Shown here one piece after another: positions 1 through 12,200 of a DNA stretch of 24,332 bases. Made by a program: the position numbers and the translations under genes. The stretch covers positions 1 to 24,332 of the forward strand of contig CAZBBC010000058.1 in the NCBI GenBank assembly GCA_964489835.1, read 5' to 3'. A model generated the notes under the pieces. The model had not been told where the DNA came from and searched no databases. It was given only the letters and a program-made list of their open reading frames with translations. This DNA is from CAZBBC01 sp964489835. Lineage in GTDB: Bacteria > Calditrichota > Calditrichia > JAJRVZ01. Each line of letters starts with the position of its first letter. The stretch's first letter is position 1.

Positions 1-54
1 GCTAATCGCCCCGGCGATCCCTGCCCCCGCCAGGCGGGCGGCGCCGCGGCGGAA
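1..54. repeat. GC-rich palindromic stretch
   Basis: This stretch is strikingly GC-rich compared with the AT-rich DNA that follows. It contains the perfect palindrome CCCGCC-A-GGCGGG (26-38) and further GGCGCC/GCCGCGGC runs. No open frame starts or ends here with support. It looks like part of a dispersed intergenic repeat cut by the window edge. A tail of an upstream gene cannot be excluded. Confidence 0.45.
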
Positions 55-381
55 ATAACAAAGTTTTTGACTACAATAGCATAAACCACGAAGCAAATCC
101 TTCGACCTTACGGTCTTCAGGACAGGCGCCGGACACGAAGATATTTTTATTGTTGTTAATTAAAAAATAAAATAATAAAATTTGATAAGGAATTCATTAA
201 TAATTTCCATATAACTTATTGTTATTATTAGATCTTCGTGATCTTCGTGATCTTCGTGGTGATAAATCAGGTTCCTAATCGTTAGAACTTATGACCAGAT
301 TTGCGTATATTTAATAGGTAATTTTACTAACCTGATTTTGAGCTCTGTAGTTTATGCTATTATAGCCGAAAACTTTGTTAT
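55..381. repeat. imperfect long inverted-repeat (MITE-like) element
   Basis: The 31 bases at 55-85 are the reverse complement of 351-381 with three mismatches, and the similarity fades out over about 14 more bases inward. Inside the arms the left side carries CACGAAG motifs (87-93, 133-139) and the right side carries their complement CTTCGTG in three tandem copies (232-258), so most of the element could fold on itself. There is no coding frame inside. A 39-base GC-rich segment at about 94-132 interrupts the left arm and has no partner on the right, so it looks like a later insertion. Transposon origin is inference: I see no transposase and no clear target-site duplication. Confidence 0.6.
232..258. 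repeat. three tandem copies of a 9-mer
   Basis: ATCTTCGTG is repeated exactly three times in a row (232-240, 241-249, 250-258) and is followed by GTGATAAAT. The complement CACGAAG occurs twice on the left side of the surrounding inverted-repeat element. Confidence 0.8.
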
Positions 382-418
382 TTTAGTAAAATTTTTACAA
401 ACTGAATATATTCATTTA

Positions 419-516
419 ACGCAGAGACCGCAGAGATTTTTTTATAGTACATTTTTTAATTCGTGAAAATTCGTGTCAGTCTTCGCCTGATCCGGCTTAG
501 ACGGATAATTCGTGGA
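419..516. repeat. mosaic of short dispersed repeats
   Basis: CGCAGAGA occurs at 420-427 and 429-436. ATTCGTG occurs at 459-465, 469-475 and 508-514. Between the last two lies an inserted block ending GATCCGGCTTAGACGGATAA. The segment 473-516 shares GTGTCAGTC at its left end and a 28-base right end (25/28 identical) with 21289-21375. No coding potential is visible. Confidence 0.6.
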
Positions 517-526
517 CTTCTTTTCT

Positions 527-555
527 TTGTTTGCAGCCTTGGGCTGCGTTATAAA
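527..555 (+). promoter_or_regulatory. candidate promoter of the lptF-lptG pair, spanning a palindrome
   Basis: TTGTTT (527-532) is separated by 17 bases from TATAAA (550-555), and the first gene starts 21 bases further on. The spacer is almost wholly the hairpin GCAGCC-TTG-GGCTGC (533-547). The same hairpin with loop GTT recurs at 21178-21192. The -35 match is weak, so this is a candidate only. No clear Shine-Dalgarno sequence precedes the ATG at 577. Confidence 0.3.
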
Positions 556-576
556 TAGATCCGGCTACTTAAAATA

Positions 577-2061
577 ATGAAAATATTACCCAGATATATC
601 ATCCGCGAGCATATTCCTCCCTTTTTATTTGCCCTTAGCGTTTTGATGTTTATTTTCCTTATGCAATTTCTACTAAAGTATATAACTCAAATATTCGGCA
701 AAGGATTGCCATTCTTTACTATAATTGAGCTGGTATTTTATAATTTAGCATGGATGTTCGCCCTGGCAGTCCCAATGGCCGTTCTGGTGGCTACGCTAAT
801 GTCTTTTGGACGATTATCCGGAGATAATGAAATTACCATTCTTAAGTCCAGCGGCATAAGCATCTATAAAATTATCAGACCGGCATTGTTATTTGGTGGA
901 TTTATCACTTTATTGATGATTTTGTTTAATGATAGAGTGCTTCCTGATTTTAATCATAAAGCCCGGGTGATGTTTCATAATATCGGGCAGAAAAAAGCAA
1001 CACTAAAATTAGAACCAGGAATTTTTGTTGACCTGGGGAAATACTCCTTTCACGTTGAAAAAATTGAGAAAACACTGGGAGATGAAATATCTGATCGAAT
1101 GAATCTTCTAGGTCCTGAATTAGATTTGGAAACAACACCGGATAGACTGCGCAATGTTACCATTTTTGATAGAAGTCTTCCCAATAAAACTGTCACTGTC
1201 ACTGCTGACGAAGGATATATGATCTACTCCAAAGAAACAAAAAACCTAATTTTTACTTTATTTGATGGTGAGTATCATGAATTAGATAACACCAATCCGG
1301 AAGAATATCGTTTTTCACTTTTCGCAAAAAACCGTGTGTATATACCTGCACATGATTTTGAATTTGAAAACAAAGAAGATGATTACCGTGGTGACAGGGA
1401 AATGAATGTTGAGATGATGATGGAAAAGGTCCGGTCGAATGAAAATTTATTAATAAAAGAAGAAATAAAAATAAAAGATAGAATAGAAAAATCCTGGGAA
1501 ACTTTACTACCTAAAATAAAAGACAATAGAGCTTCGCGTGCCGGAGAATTTAAAAAAGATTCTACTCAGTTTTTTTCAGGCGTTAAACAGGAAATCTCTA
1601 AAAAGGCAACAGATCGGGCTTTGAGAAAAATCAGTCGATTATACCAGCTATTGCACACCTCCAGCAGCCGGATTTCCAGTCATGAAATCAGTATAAACAG
1701 ATATCTGGTGGAAGTGCATAAAAAGTTCTCCATTCCATTTGCCAGTATTGTTTTTATACTTGTGGGAGCACCTTTAGGCATTGCCTCACGAAAAGGAAGT
1801 ATGGGAATTGGCGTAACCCTGAGTATATTCTTTTTTCTGCTTTATTGGATCTGCCTGATACTTGGTGAAGACCTGGCCGATAGAAGGCTCATGCATCCGA
1901 TGCTGGCAATGTGGTTCCCAAATATTTTAATTGGTGCCGCCGGTTTTTACCTGACATGGCGCACCGTTAAGGAAACAACGATAATTAAATGGGAAAAAAT
2001 CGGTGAATTTTTTACCACTTTTAGAAAAAGAAAACATACCCGGATGACACCAGACTTATGA
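577..2061 (+). CDS. lptF: LptF/LptG (YjgP/YjgQ) family LPS-export permease, LptF-like, long form
   Basis: This is an inner-membrane permease of the LPS transport ABC exporter, which takes LPS from the inner membrane and feeds it to the periplasmic Lpt bridge. Six membrane segments are visible in the family's 3+3 arrangement: about residues 14-36, 54-76, 100-119, 383-402, 408-430 and 444-464. Family signatures are the cytoplasmic loop SGDNEITILKSSGIS (81-95), the HKKFSIPFASIVF entry to helix 4 (381-393) and the closing HPMLAMWFPN (440-449). The periplasmic region (120-382) is larger than usual: after the beta-rich part, residues about 270-378 form a highly charged, probably helical insert. At 494 residues the protein is much longer than typical members (about 360-390). 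The gene overlaps the next by four bases (ATGA), so the two are probably translationally coupled. Family assignment is firm. The name lptF rather than lptG rests on gene order. Confidence 0.9.
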   Translation: MKILPRYIIREHIPPFLFALSVLMFIFLMQFLLKYITQIFGKGLPFFTIIELVFYNLAWMFALAVPMAVLVATLMSFGRLSGDNEITILKSSGISIYKIIRPALLFGGFITLLMILFNDRVLPDFNHKARVMFHNIGQKKATLKLEPGIFVDLGKYSFHVEKIEKTLGDEISDRMNLLGPELDLETTPDRLRNVTIFDRSLPNKTVTVTADEGYMIYSKETKNLIFTLFDGEYHELDNTNPEEYRFSLFAKNRVYIPAHDFEFENKEDDYRGDREMNVEMMMEKVRSNENLLIKEEIKIKDRIEKSWETLLPKIKDNRASRAGEFKKDSTQFFSGVKQEISKKATDRALRKISRLYQLLHTSSSRISSHEISINRYLVEVHKKFSIPFASIVFILVGAPLGIASRKGSMGIGVTLSIFFFLLYWICLILGEDLADRRLMHPMLAMWFPNILIGAAGFYLTWRTVKETTIIKWEKIGEFFTTFRKRKHTRMTPDL

Positions 2062-3137
2062 TGACACTACTTGATAAATATATTTTGAAAAAGTTTCTGA
2101 TCAATCTGCTTTTTTCCGTTGGAGCCTTTGTGGTGATTTTCCTGGTGATTGATCTGATAGAAAATGTTGATAAATTTATTGACCGTCAGGCAAGTATATC
2201 TGTTGTATCGGTTTATTATCTCTATTATATCCCCTATATCATCAATTTGACCCTACCGGTATCCATGCTTCTGGCCTGTCTTTTTACACTGGGTAGTATG
2301 TCACAAAATAATGAGATTGTTGCCCAAAAGTCAGCAGGTATCAGCCTTTACCGGATTTTCACGCCTCTCTTTATTCTGGCATTTATTATGAGTATCGCTG
2401 CCGGCTTTTTTAATGAATTTGTTGTTCCCTGGACAAACCAGGAGAGATTGGATTTGTATCGTTACGAAATCAGCAAAAATCCCAGGAATCAAGGAGGTAG
2501 ACGAAACAATATTTATCTGCAGGATACCGCAGATCGAAAAATATCAATTGCCTTTTTTGACGGAAACTCTAATGAAGCTAAAAAAGTGAGTTTACAATAT
2601 TTTAAGGGTCGTCAATTGATCAAAAGGATCGATGCTGAAAATATGATCTGGCAGGAACAACACTGGATCTTGTATGACGTTGTGGAGAGAGTTTTTAAGG
2701 ATTCATCGGTAAATATTCAGAAATACCCCGAGCTGATCCAGGCTGATCTTAATTTCAAGCCGGAAAATTTATTGGAAGTACAGAAGAAACCAGAAGAGAT
2801 GAGTTTTATAGAATTACGTACCTTTACCACCGATATGAAGAATATTGGTGCCGAAATCAGAAAATGGATGGTAGAGCTATACCTGAAAATCTCATATCCA
2901 TTCGCTAATTTTATTATTATTTTATTCGGTGCACCTATCGCAGCACAAAAAAGAAGAAGTGGTACCGCCGTCGGTATTGGTATCAGTCTTCTGGTCTGTT
3001 TTATTTACTTTTTATTTATCCGAATGGGACAGGTGATGGGGCATCAGGGCACGTTAGAGCCCTGGCTGGGCGCCTGGCTCGGTAACATTATGTTTGGAAC
3101 CGCCGGCATATATATGCTCATTGCTGCCAGAAAATAG
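2058..3137 (+). CDS. lptG: LptF/LptG family LPS-export permease, LptG-like
   Basis: This is the second permease subunit expected to pair with the upstream product and the LptB ATPase (not in this window). It has 359 residues, the usual length. Membrane segments lie at about residues 14-34, 54-77, 102-120, 278-294, 303-323 and 336-356, with a periplasmic beta-rich domain between helices 3 and 4. Signature motifs are MSQNNEIVAQKSAGIS (81-96), YLKISYPFANFIIILFGAP (275-293) and the glycine-rich GTAVGIGIS (302-310). The start overlaps the stop of the preceding gene (ATGATG at 2058-2063), and ATG at 2061 is an equally possible start. A strong hairpin follows 36 bases after the stop. No insert like the one in the upstream partner is present. 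Confidence 0.9.
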   Translation: MMTLLDKYILKKFLINLLFSVGAFVVIFLVIDLIENVDKFIDRQASISVVSVYYLYYIPYIINLTLPVSMLLACLFTLGSMSQNNEIVAQKSAGISLYRIFTPLFILAFIMSIAAGFFNEFVVPWTNQERLDLYRYEISKNPRNQGGRRNNIYLQDTADRKISIAFFDGNSNEAKKVSLQYFKGRQLIKRIDAENMIWQEQHWILYDVVERVFKDSSVNIQKYPELIQADLNFKPENLLEVQKKPEEMSFIELRTFTTDMKNIGAEIRKWMVELYLKISYPFANFIIILFGAPIAAQKRRSGTAVGIGISLLVCFIYFLFIRMGQVMGHQGTLEPWLGAWLGNIMFGTAGIYMLIAARK

Positions 3138-3173
3138 ACAGGAAAGATTCAACCCATCCTGCCCCGGGCACAC

Positions 3174-3210
3174 AAAAAAAAACCTGCCATCTACTCCGAT
3201 GGCAGGTTTT
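3174..3210. terminator. bidirectional intrinsic terminator
   Basis: A perfect 11-bp stem (AACCTGCCATC, 3181-3191, with 3198-3208) encloses a 6-base loop. It is flanked by nine A on the left (3174-3182) and four T on the right (3207-3210). It lies between two convergent genes and can end both transcripts. The nine-U tail would serve the minus-strand giant gene, and the shorter T tail the plus-strand permease pair. Confidence 0.9.
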
Positions 3211-3232
3211 ATAGGAAAATCTGATAGTCAAC

Positions 3233-6200
3233 TTATTTTAGGAGAATTGCTTTAATAACCTTGGTGAAATTTTTGTCACTTTCCAACCCTCTGGCATTAA
3301 AGCGAATGATGTACAAGCCGCTGGCAATCGTAAGCCCCGCCTGATTTGTTCCATCCCATTCATGCTTATAATAACCGGCATCAAATTTATCATTAACCAG
3401 TTCGATCACCTTTTGTCCAAGAACATTATAAATAATGATATCTATTTTAGAGGCTTCCGGTAAATCATACTGGACGATAGTGGTATGATTGAATGGATTT
3501 GGATAATTCTGACCCAAACGGAAATTTATTGGAGCTATCACTTCGACCGTAATATGATCGGAGGAATGCCTGTTTCCCGCATAATCGACATCTGTTAACC
3601 GGTAGAAGTATTTGTGACCAACTTTCACTACTTCGTCAGAATATTCATATCGCGTTTCAGTGGCTGTATTTCCCTGACCTTCAAGTCGGGCAACGGTAAC
3701 ATAGTCATCGGCCTCATTTTCCGAGCGTTCGAGTAAGAAATGTGAATTCTCTAGTTCACTTGCCGTTATCCACGATATAGTAACAACACCCTTTTCGGTA
3801 CTCGCGTTAAAGGCAATCAGTTCCACCGGTAGACTTTGATCATTCTCCGCATCGCTAAGGATTAAAGTGTCAACAACACCGCGCGAAATGGCCATACTGT
3901 TGAGTGTAAATTCATTCGTGATTGTGTTGTGGTTATCGGGATCTATCGGACCGACCCAGGAGGCACCACTTCTCCGCCATAGATTCAAATTTGACTCAGT
4001 GGTCACACCCAATTCATCATCATCATAGGTTAAAATAACCGCTGCAGTTCCGGTACCGATGCCCTCAGGATTAATCAAATAATAACGGGCGACAGATATC
4101 GGTGTTGACGGTAGATTTCCATTAACCAATTCAACCCTAATTTGACCAAATTGACCGACCGCACTTGGAGTAATCGTCAGATCATTACCAAAGGTTACAG
4201 CAGTGGTACCTGAGACATCTTTCGATTGATCAAACTCCCAGGTTATCGCTGTACCCGGTTTATTTTCATAACGTGCCCCGGCAAGAGCGCCTGAGTAATC
4301 GTGAATGCTAAGTGCACCGCTTCCGGAATAATCAATATTATAAGTGGGACCTGTTTCAAATTGAATACCGGTGATCGTTAGTGATTGATCATTGGCTATA
4401 CTCATATAGGCTGTTCCGGTGCCATTTTGGAATAATGAATAATCGAATTTATTCGTCGCGTTAATAATACCTCCGGATTCGACCCTTATACCTGCACTGG
4501 CACCGCCAAGGTAATTAAAATCTGCATAAGCGGGATTGATGGTTCCGCCACTTTGAACCAGAATCAGGTAGTTTCCGGAACTTTGTCTGGTGATCTCTGC
4601 ACGAGCTGATGTGCTTGTTCCCAGGAATGTGCAGATACCGCCCGACGAAACGACCACATTGCTGCCGCTGGTCATTTGAACGCTACCATTTGCATCGACT
4701 TCCAGTGTACCCGCAACCTTGATCGAATCACCGCTGTCATCACCAAAAGTAAGCGTGTGATTGACAACATCCAGTTTACCGGCAAGTATATTTAAATCAC
4801 CATTGATATCTATGTCATCCGTTAACTGATAACTCGTTGCACCGCCGGCATTCACACCAACATTCTGGAAAGAAGAACTGTTGCTGCTAATGGAATAGCT
4901 ACTTCCTGTTCCGTCAAAGGTTACCAACCCACTTGCGGCAGTGAATGTTCCGCTGTTCAACCAATTACCACCGACAGAGATATCCTGACCATTGGCACCG
5001 AACGTCGATCCAAAATTAACGGTCAGGTTATTATCAACATCCAGATCATTACCAGTCAAACTTACGGTATTTGATGAAGCCACTGTTAAATTATAAAATG
5101 AACCGGCACTGCCATTATCAATTGATTGCGCCGATGTACCATCCAGTGTAACCGTTCCGCTGTTAGCCTGAAATGTTGCTGAGTTACTCCAATCACCGGC
5201 AACCGTGATGCTGTAATTGGCGGCACCTACATCCAATGTACCGGTGGTTATTGTCAGGTCTCCATTTACATCCATATTACCGGCCAGGATAGCAGATCCT
5301 CCTGATTTGTCTATGGTAACATCGTTAAATCTTTTACCACTGGCTGTACCACCGGTGGTGATCGTTTGATTGGTGGGACCGTTGAAAGTAATGGTTGAGG
5401 TGTTTGCATTCAAAACGCCAGAATTTACAAAGTCCCCACCCACATCTAACTGTGCGGTACCAGACAGTGTTAAAATTCCGGTATTAGTTACAGAACCTGC
5501 CAGATCAAGCGTTGCACCGGTAGCTACGGTCACTAAACCGCCGGATTGAATAGTGACATTTCTTGCCACCTGTGTACCGGTAACAATTGGATCTCTTGAT
5601 ACATCAGGAATTACCGCATCGTCACTTGCTGTTGGTACACCGGATGTCCAGTTACTTGCTGTACCCCAATCACTGCTTGTACCGCCGGTCCATTGCGTCG
5701 CCACAACACCTGCCGTCCAGTTAACAATACCGCCAGGATCGTTTTCGTTGGCTGCTCCGGCAAATACACCAAAAGCCTGATCAAAATTAAGCGTATCATC
5801 AGTGGCGGTTTTATCCACATTGTAGGTTGGTCCGTCACTTAAAAAGCCGGTCGCCGTTATTGCAAATGTATTAGATCCACTAATATCATCAACCACCAGA
5901 TAACTGCCACTTCCGGGTCCGTTGATAAAATTGGTATTACTGAAGTTATTGGTGGCATCTAATGTGGAACCCGTCTGCAAATTGATTCCGGATGTCCCCA
6001 TATATTCAAAGATAGCATAATTCGCTTCGATGGTCGCGCCGGAAGCGACAGTAAAACTGTACCGGTCACTGGCTCCGGTACCGTTATATCGGGTTACTGT
6101 GGCCCGGTTTCCGGCGCTTCCGACAATAATAATTGTTCCACCGTTATTAACCGTCAGCCCCGTACCACTGCCACTGCCGGTGTACATCCGGAGAATGGCA

Positions 6201-9200
6201 TTGGCATCAATCACCAGGCTATCAGAAATACTCAATGCGTCAGTATTTGCATCACCAAAAGTAAGGGTATTTCCGTTTAAATCCAGGGTACCCGCGGTAA
6301 TCGTAAGATTACCTTTAATCGCTGTAGTGCCGACTAATTGATAAACCGTTCCTGCTGCATCGACTTCAACAACACCTAAACCAGAGCTGCCGTCATTGAT
6401 CGAATAGCTGCCGCTGCTTCCATTGAAAGTAAGTGTTCCTGTACCGGCCAGGAAAGTTCCGCCATTGTTAAAGTTACCGGAAACAAATAAATCACTGGTA
6501 TTTGCATTAAAAGTCCCGACTGTAATTATTAAATTACCATTTACATCAAGATCATTGGCCGCAGTTAACTGCAGGGTACCGCCGGATTTGTTAACACTAA
6601 GGTTGTTAAAAGCTTTCGTCGCACCCGTACCCCCGGAAGTCAGCCCTTGTGTCCCTGTCCCGTCAAAAAGAATCGTACTGGTTGAGGCTGTAAAAGTACC
6701 TGCACTATTATTCCAATTTCCGGCAAGCGTATGTGTAAGAGCACCGGCATTAAAAGTGACGCCACTATTAATCGATAAATTACCATTAATATCCAGCGCT
6801 GCCGTGGCTGTTTTCGTGCTCGTGCCGCCCATGACCAGATGATTAAAACTACCGCTGATATTCTGATTACCACCGTCAAGTGTCAGGGTATTAGTGCCAG
6901 AGAAGGTACCAGTGGTATTCCAGTTCCCGGCAGCAGTTATTGTGCTCACACCGGTGGTCAATGATCCTGTAATGCTCACATTGCCTTCAATGTCCAGAGC
7001 AACCGTTCCCGTGCTTAAAGTACCACTGGTAATCGTTAGATTGCCGTTCACATCCATCGGTGCTGCAGGACCGGCAGTAACCGTGGCCGTTCCCGCAGGT
7101 TTATTCACCACCAGATGATGTAGTGAATCAACCACAGCGTCTACATCGATACTCTGAGCGCTGCTTCCATCCAGCGTCAGGGTACCCGCTCTGCTAAACA
7201 AAGATCCGCTATTCGATAAATTTCCTCCCAGATTAATCGTATAATTTGATGTCGTTACATCCAGCGAAGTTCCTGTCTGAACAGTCAGATTATTATTGAC
7301 ATCCAGATTTCCTGCTAAAACAACAGAAGCACCACTGGTTAAAGTTAAATTATAAAAATCCTTACCGACACCGGTACCGCCGGTTGTTAAGGTAGAAGAA
7401 CCGGAAATTGTTATGGTACCGTTTCTGGAACTAAAGGTACCACTATTATCCCAGTCTCCCCCCAGAGTAATCGAAAAATTGGAATTACTTACATCCAGGG
7501 CACCATTAACTATACTAAGATTATTATCGATTTGAATATTGGATGCAAGTATGGCCGTTCCAGTAGATTTATCAATTTTCAAATCATAAAGAGTCTGTCC
7601 TACACCCGTACCTCCGGTGTTGACTGTTTGATCACTTGTACCCGTCAATAATATTTCCGAAGTGTTAGCATTGACTAAACCGGAATTGACGTAATCACCA
7701 TCAATCTGTAAAACCGATGTATTATTTAACGTCAAGGTTCCACCATTGGTCAGTGTCCCGGCCGTATGAAGGGTATCCCCCGTCGATATGGTTAAACTCG
7801 CACCTGATTCAACGGTGACACTTCGCGCCGTTTGCGTCCCACTCACTATGGGGTAAGGTGTATTACCACTTGGGATGAGTGCATCATCGGTTACTGTTGG
7901 CGCAACCCCTCCTATCCAGTTACTTCCGAGGCTCCAAGCGGATGTTCCACCACCTGCCCATTGAATAGAAGCCACAGCACCAGTCCACCCGACATTATCC
8001 CCGGGGTCGTTCTCGTTGGCGGCACCTGCAAATACACCAAAAGCAGCATTAAATGTCAACGTATCGTCACTGGCTATCTTGTCTATATTGTATGAAGTAC
8101 CACCTGGATCTGATAAAAATCCTGTGGCGGAAATGAGCAGTGTATCCGTACCCGCCAGATCACTGACACTGAGAAATCTGCCATCGACAGCGCCATTATT
8201 AAAATTAGTATTGCTAAAATTATCAATTGAATCAATATCTGCGCCACTTTCCAGGACAATACCCTGAGCATTCATATATTCAAAAAGAGCATAACTGGAA
8301 GCAATAGTTCCGCCGGGTCTTATGAAAAAGCCATAGCGGTCGCTGGCACTTGTACCACTAAATCTGGTCACGGTTGCCCTATTTCCCGCTGTTCCGACAA
8401 CGTTTATAGTTCCGCCACTCTTCACTTCCACACCGGCACCGGCACTTGAACCGGCGAATAGCCGCAGTGTAGCACCCGCATCTATTTCCAATGTGCTGCT
8501 TACAGCGATGGTATCCGTGATTGCATTTCCAAAATCGAGCAAGCGACCGTTCAGATCAAGCGTACCTGCCAAAAGAGTGATATCACCATTCACATCAAGA
8601 TTATTACTCAGCTGATAAACACGTCCGGAAGCATTAACAGTCACATTGTTAAGGGAAGATGCTCCGGCATCAATGGTATAGGGACCACCGGTTGTACCAT
8701 CAAAAGTAAGCGTTCCTGTACTGGCAGTAAAAATACCCGCATTTGAAAAATTACCTGCGATATTTATACTATTTGTATTGGCATTCACCGAGCCGCTGAT
8801 AATTGTTAAGGATCCATTGACCTCCAGATCGTTTCCGGCGGATAAAATCACGGTCCCTGACGATTTATTGACCGTGAAGTTATTAAATGCCTTGGTAGCA
8901 CCCAAACCACCTGATATAACGGTTTGTGTATTCCCGCTGCCGTCAAACATAAATGTACTACTGCTGGCATTTACCGATCCGGCATTACTCCAATTACCGC
9001 CCAATGCATGCGTAAAACTCTGCGTGTTCAACGTGACACCGGAATTAATCGTAAAATTACCGGCGACATCCAGTGCGGCAGTAGCTGTTTTTATTGATGT
9101 ACCCGCCAGTACCAAATTATTGAAGGCACCGGACAACGATTGTGCCGCACCGTCAAAGGTGACGGTTCCGTTACTACCAAAGGTACCGGTAGCTGCCCAG

Positions 9201-12200
9201 TTTCCAGCAGCAGTAATAGTATTCGCCCCGGTTGTCATGGTACCGCTTATGGAAACATTACCTTCGATATCGACGGCAATATTTTGTGTACTTAAGGCAC
9301 CACTGCTGACGGTGAGTGCTCCATTGATATCAAGCGGACCCTCAGCTACGGTCACCGTTCCGGCACTTTTGTTAACGGTCAGGTTATTAAAAGAACTGAC
9401 TGTCGCTGATGCATCAATACTCTGGTCACCGGAACCATCAAACGTTACCGTACCACCTTGCGCCGTGAAAGTACCATCATTATCCCAATCACCGGCAATT
9501 AAAATAGCATGATTACCGGCACCTGCATTCAGACTGGCCCCTGTTTCGATCATTAGATCATTATTAATATCTAAATCACCGGCCAAAGTAGCGGTCGCTG
9601 AGGCAGATCCCAGTAGTTTAAGATTATAGAATGATTTTCCACTGCCGGTACCATTGGTTGTAAGGGTTGCTGAGCCATCGAGTACGGTCGTTCCTAAACG
9701 GGCATTAAATGAACCGTTATTCAACCAATCGCCGCCCAGATTTATCTGATAATTATTCGTGGTTACATCCAGTGTTCCTTGCGTAATGATCAGATCGTTA
9801 TCTACATTAATGGCTCCGGCTAACGTTAAATTACCCGAACTTTTATTAATCTCGATATTATTAAAGCTCTTATCCGGACTGGTTCCGCCACTGGAAATTG
9901 ATTGATCAGCCGAGCCATCAAAAACAATTTTTGAAGCATTAGGGGTGATTGTCCCGGCATTCGAATAATTATTCGCAATGGAGAGTACCGCGTTATTCTG
10001 CATTAACAGAATACCGCTATTAGTGAATCCTCCGCTCAGATCTAGTGTATCACCCGCAGAAATGGTCAGTAATCCACCACTCTGAATGGTTACACTTTTA
10101 GCGACCTGCGTACCGGACACAATCGGATCATTGGTTACATTCGGTATGGTAACATCGTCCGTTGATGTGGGTACTGCTGCTCCCTGCCAGTTACCGCTAT
10201 CCGTCCAATCTCTGTCTACACTTCCTGTCCAGACAATCGCAGTCTGAGTACCACTCCACTGGATGAGCCCGCCGGGATCACCTGCCGGATCATTTTCATA
10301 GGCCGCACCGGCGTAAATCCCATAGGCATTTTCCAGCTTTAAAGTATCTGCTGAACTTGATTTATCGATATTAAAACCGGATACACCCAGGCTAGTAGTG
10401 AATCCAACATTGTTAAGCGTAAAGAATTGATCGGTCCCGGTAATATTGCCGATGTACAAATAACGACCCCCTGCTTCACCCTCGCTGAATTCCGTATCGC
10501 TAAAATTATTTGTGGCATTCAGGGTCGCGTCATCCTCAAGACGAATACCATCTTTATTCATATATGTAAACTTGGCATATCGTGATTCAATAGTAGCACC
10601 AGACTGCACGGTAAAAGTATATCTGTCACCACTTTCTGTCCCATTATATCTGGATACAGTGGCCGGATTTCCGGAAGTTCCCACAACCTGGACAGTTCCC
10701 CCACTCTCTGCAATCAGAGCAGCACCGGTATCTGAGGCTGTGAACATCCGCAGAGAAGCGGCTTCATCAATAGCCAGGATTCCGGTAACTTTTAACGTAT
10801 CATTGGCCGCATCGCCGAATTCTAAAATTTTACCATTCAGATCTAAAGTTCCCGAAGCGATATCCAGATTGCCGTTTATCCGGGTTTGATCATTCAACTG
10901 ATAGGTTGCAGCGGGCGTGTTAATCGTTACCAGTGCAAAAGGAGATCCGCCATCATCGATGGTATATGATCCGGAGGGCGCATCAAATAAAACTTCACCG
11001 GTTCCGGCCGTCCATTCCACCGTTCCGGCATTACTCCAGCTGCCACCGATATAAACCGTGTTCCCGTCAAAGGTCATCGTTCCTGCACTAATGACCACAT
11101 TACCATTGATATCCAGGTCATTTGATACCGGAAGTGAAACCGATCCGGACGATTTATTTATACTGAAATTATTAAAGGCCTTTGTCGAGCCGATACCTCC
11201 GGTATTCAATGTTTGTGTAACCGCTGCGCCATCGAACACGATCGTACTTGTATTCGCGGTAAAATTGCCGCTAGTGTTATTCCAATCACCGGAAATGGTA
11301 TGGGTATAACTGGCCCCATCAAAGGTAACCCCGCTATTGATCGTCACATCACCGGCGATATCGACGACACCACCCGCTGTTTTGGTGCTACTACCTGATA
11401 AAATAATGTTATTAAAATCACCACTGAAGGTCTGGGCAGCACCATCTAAGGTTAGACTATTCAAACCAGTTAGAACACCGTCAGTGTTATTCCAGTCACT
11501 GGCAGCCGTGATCGTTCCTGAACCGGTAATGGTCCCACTGATGTTTGTTGTTCCCTCAACATCGATGGCATTAACACCAAAATCCAGGGTTCCACTGGTA
11601 ATGGTAAAACTCCCGTTTATATCCAGCGGTGTACTGGTAACCGTCGCAGTACCGGCACTCTTATTAATAGAAAAGTTATAAAAGGAACCTACCGTTGCCA
11701 GGACCTCCAAACTTTGATCGCCTGTACCATCAAAAGTGACCGTTCCATTGCGTGCCGTAAAGATTCCATCATTATCCCAATTGCCGCTGACGTTTAATGA
11801 GTAGTTGGATGTACTCACATCCAGCGCCCCGCCCAAGGCAATAGTTAGATTATTGGTGACCGCAAGGTCTCCGGCCAAAACTTTTGATGCCGTACCACTG
11901 ACAATCAAATTATAAAATCTTTTACCCGATCCGTTACCACCGGTAACTAAGGTTCCACCGGACTGTTCCAGGGTAACCGTTCCCTCTCTGGGGGTAAAAC
12001 TGCCAGTATTTGACCAATTACCGGCAATCAACATCGCATAATTACTACCGGAGACATCCAATGTCCCGTTGACTATTTCCAGGGAGCCGTTGATTTCGAT
12101 GGTTGAGGCAAGCGTTGCTGTGCCCCCACTTTTATCAATAACCAGATCATACAGCTCCTTGGTGCCTCCCTGGCCCTGGGCATTAATTGATTGATCACCG

